In this document: piece by piece, positions 63,334 to 64,000 of the stretch | Numbering within the stretch: position 1 is the first letter of the stretch | Layout of the letters: each line of letters starts with the position of its first letter | DNA from: Piscicola geometra | Taxonomy: Eukaryota; Annelida; Clitellata; Hirudinida; Piscicolidae | Reading direction: 5' to 3' | Assembly: GCA_943735955.1 (NCBI GenBank) | Contig: CALSEQ010000048.1 | Location: 1 to 64,000 of the forward strand | Length of the DNA stretch: 64,000 nucleotides | Translations under genes and position numbers: made by a program | The notes under the pieces: model-generated | What the model saw: only the letters and a program-made list of their open reading frames with translations | The model's database searches: none | Told to the model about the DNA's origin: nothing

Positions 63334-63413
63334 GTCTTCAGGATAAAAAGTCTTCAGGATAAAAAGTCTTCCGGATAAAAAGTCTTCAAGATAAAAAGTC
63401 TTCAGGATAAAAA
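63334..63413. repeat. Truncated B block (80 bp)
   Basis: Only five monomers: B, B, GTCTTCC, CAAGAT, B. The short-monomer section and everything else in the middle of the usual blocks is missing. It is the smallest B block in the right third of the window and the last before a pure class A run. Confidence 0.85.
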
Positions 63414-64000
63414 GTCTTCAAGACAAAAAGTCTTCAAGACAAAAAGTCTTCAAGACAAAAAGTCTTCAAGACAAAAAGTCTTCAAGACAAAAAGTCTTCA
63501 AGACAAAAAGTCTTCAAGACAAAAAGTCTTCAAGACAAAAAGTCTTCAAGACAAAAAGTCTTCAAGACAAAAAGTCTTCAAGACAAAAAGTCTTCAAGAC
63601 AAAAAGTCTTCAAGACAAAAAGTCTTCAAGACAAAAAGTCTTCAAGACAAAAAGTCTTCAAGACAAAAAGTCTTCAAGACAAAAAGTCTTCAAGACAAAA
63701 AGTCTTCAAGACAAAAAGTCTTCAAGACAAAAAGTCTTCAAGACAAAAAGTCTTCAAGACAAAAAGTCTTCAAGACAAAAAGTCTTCAAGACAAAAAGTC
63801 TTCAAGACAAAAAGTCTTCAAGACAAAAAGTCTTCAAGACAAAAAGTCTTCAAGACAAAAAGTCTTCAAGACAAAAAGTCTTCAAGACAAAAAGTCTTCA
63901 AGACAAAAAGTCTTCAAGACAAAAAGTCTTCAAGACAAAAAGTCTTCAAGACAAAAAGTCTTCAAGACAAAAAGTCTTCAAGACAAAAAGTCTTCAAGAC
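63414..64000. repeat. Terminal pure class A run, open at the window edge
   Basis: About 36.7 class A monomers with no variant noticed. The run continues past the window, so its true length and the next block are not visible. Confidence 0.9.

Larger units (their letters stand above)
56526..63413. repeat. Fully tiled higher-order region: fixed B blocks, elastic A runs
   Basis: From the left the tiles are: long B 350 bp, 23 A, hybrid B 206 bp, 23 A, short B 188 bp, 46 A, long B 350, 21 A, hybrid B 206, 23 A, short B 188, 32 A, long B 350, 26 A, short B 188, 58 A, long B 350, 25 A, truncated B 80 bp. The coordinates close exactly with no remainder. B blocks of one type always have the same length and internal order, whereas A runs change by whole 16-bp monomers. 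A runs also carry occasional CAAGAT or CAAGGT monomers. Confidence 0.88.
15878..64000. repeat. 16-bp satellite array, monomer classes A and B
   Basis: This is about 3,000 head-to-tail monomers in one orientation, running off the right edge. Class A is GTCTTCAAGACAAAAA and class B is GTCTTCAGGATAAAAA. They differ by two transitions and both are 5/16 GC. Class A has an exact dyad, GTCTT-C-AAGAC, followed by an A5 spacer. Recurrent minor variants are TTCTTC, GTTTTC, GTCTCC, GTCTTCC, CAAGAT, CAAAAT, GCCTTCAAGCC, GTCATC and a shortened 14-bp B monomer lacking two A. In forward frames the class A run reads as a 16-residue periodic peptide, and B monomers bring TAA stops. The strand is A-rich, the opposite of the 21-bp array. 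No gene is seen. Confidence 0.98.

Noticed and set aside
15878..64000. CRISPR array
   Set aside because: Repeats are 16 bp and directly adjacent with no unique spacers. The variable parts are whole variant monomers, and no cas gene is present.
1..64000. Telomere repeat array
   Set aside because: No monomer matches the known TTAGGG, TTAGG, TTTAGGG or TTAGGC families, and the 14-bp and 21-bp monomers have little or no G on either G-rich-strand assignment.

Overview
This 64-kb window is tandem satellite DNA from end to end, and I found no gene, RNA gene or mobile element that I can support. Both window edges fall inside arrays. The content (AT-rich short-monomer satellites, about 3,800 monomers, higher-order repeats) suggests a eukaryotic heterochromatic block, such as pericentromeric, subtelomeric or sex/B-chromosome DNA, from a long-read assembly. 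I cannot identify the species from the sequence.

Layout. (1) Positions 1-12960 hold a 21-bp satellite, AACATTC-T5-AAAG-T5 on the + strand, about 617 monomers, about 14% GC and T-rich. (2) Positions 12961-12975 hold one isolated monomer of the third satellite. (3) Positions 12971-15877 hold a 14-bp satellite, ACAAATTTCATTTT, with 207 units plus 10 nt. It contains no G on the + strand. (4) Positions 15878-64000 hold a 16-bp satellite of about 3,000 monomers in two main classes: A (GTCTTCAAGACAAAAA) and B (GTCTTCAGGATAAAAA). The 14-bp array therefore has 16-bp-satellite sequence on both sides.

Higher-order structure. The 21-bp array contains kilobase-scale duplications with offsets of 2007, 2143, 1240 and 3383 bp. 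In the 16-bp array, B monomers sit in stereotyped blocks separated by runs of A monomers. In the best-resolved part (56526-63413) the B blocks have fixed lengths (350, 206 or 188 bp), while the A runs vary in exact multiples of 16 bp (21 to 58 monomers). Older or larger duplications lie at 21-28 kb, at 28.5-37.7 kb (repeat of about 2.6 kb) and at 39.2-50.1 kb (offsets of 4090, 2770 and about 6850 bp).

The long open reading frames here are arithmetic by-products. A 21-bp monomer is exactly seven codons, so stop-free frames persist on both strands. The 16-bp monomer gives a 16-residue periodic peptide that B monomers interrupt with TAA. Nothing supports these as proteins. The points worth following up are the nested junction, the G-free tract, the predicted curvature of the 21-bp array, the dyad symmetry of the 16-bp monomer, and the fixed B blocks between elastic A runs.
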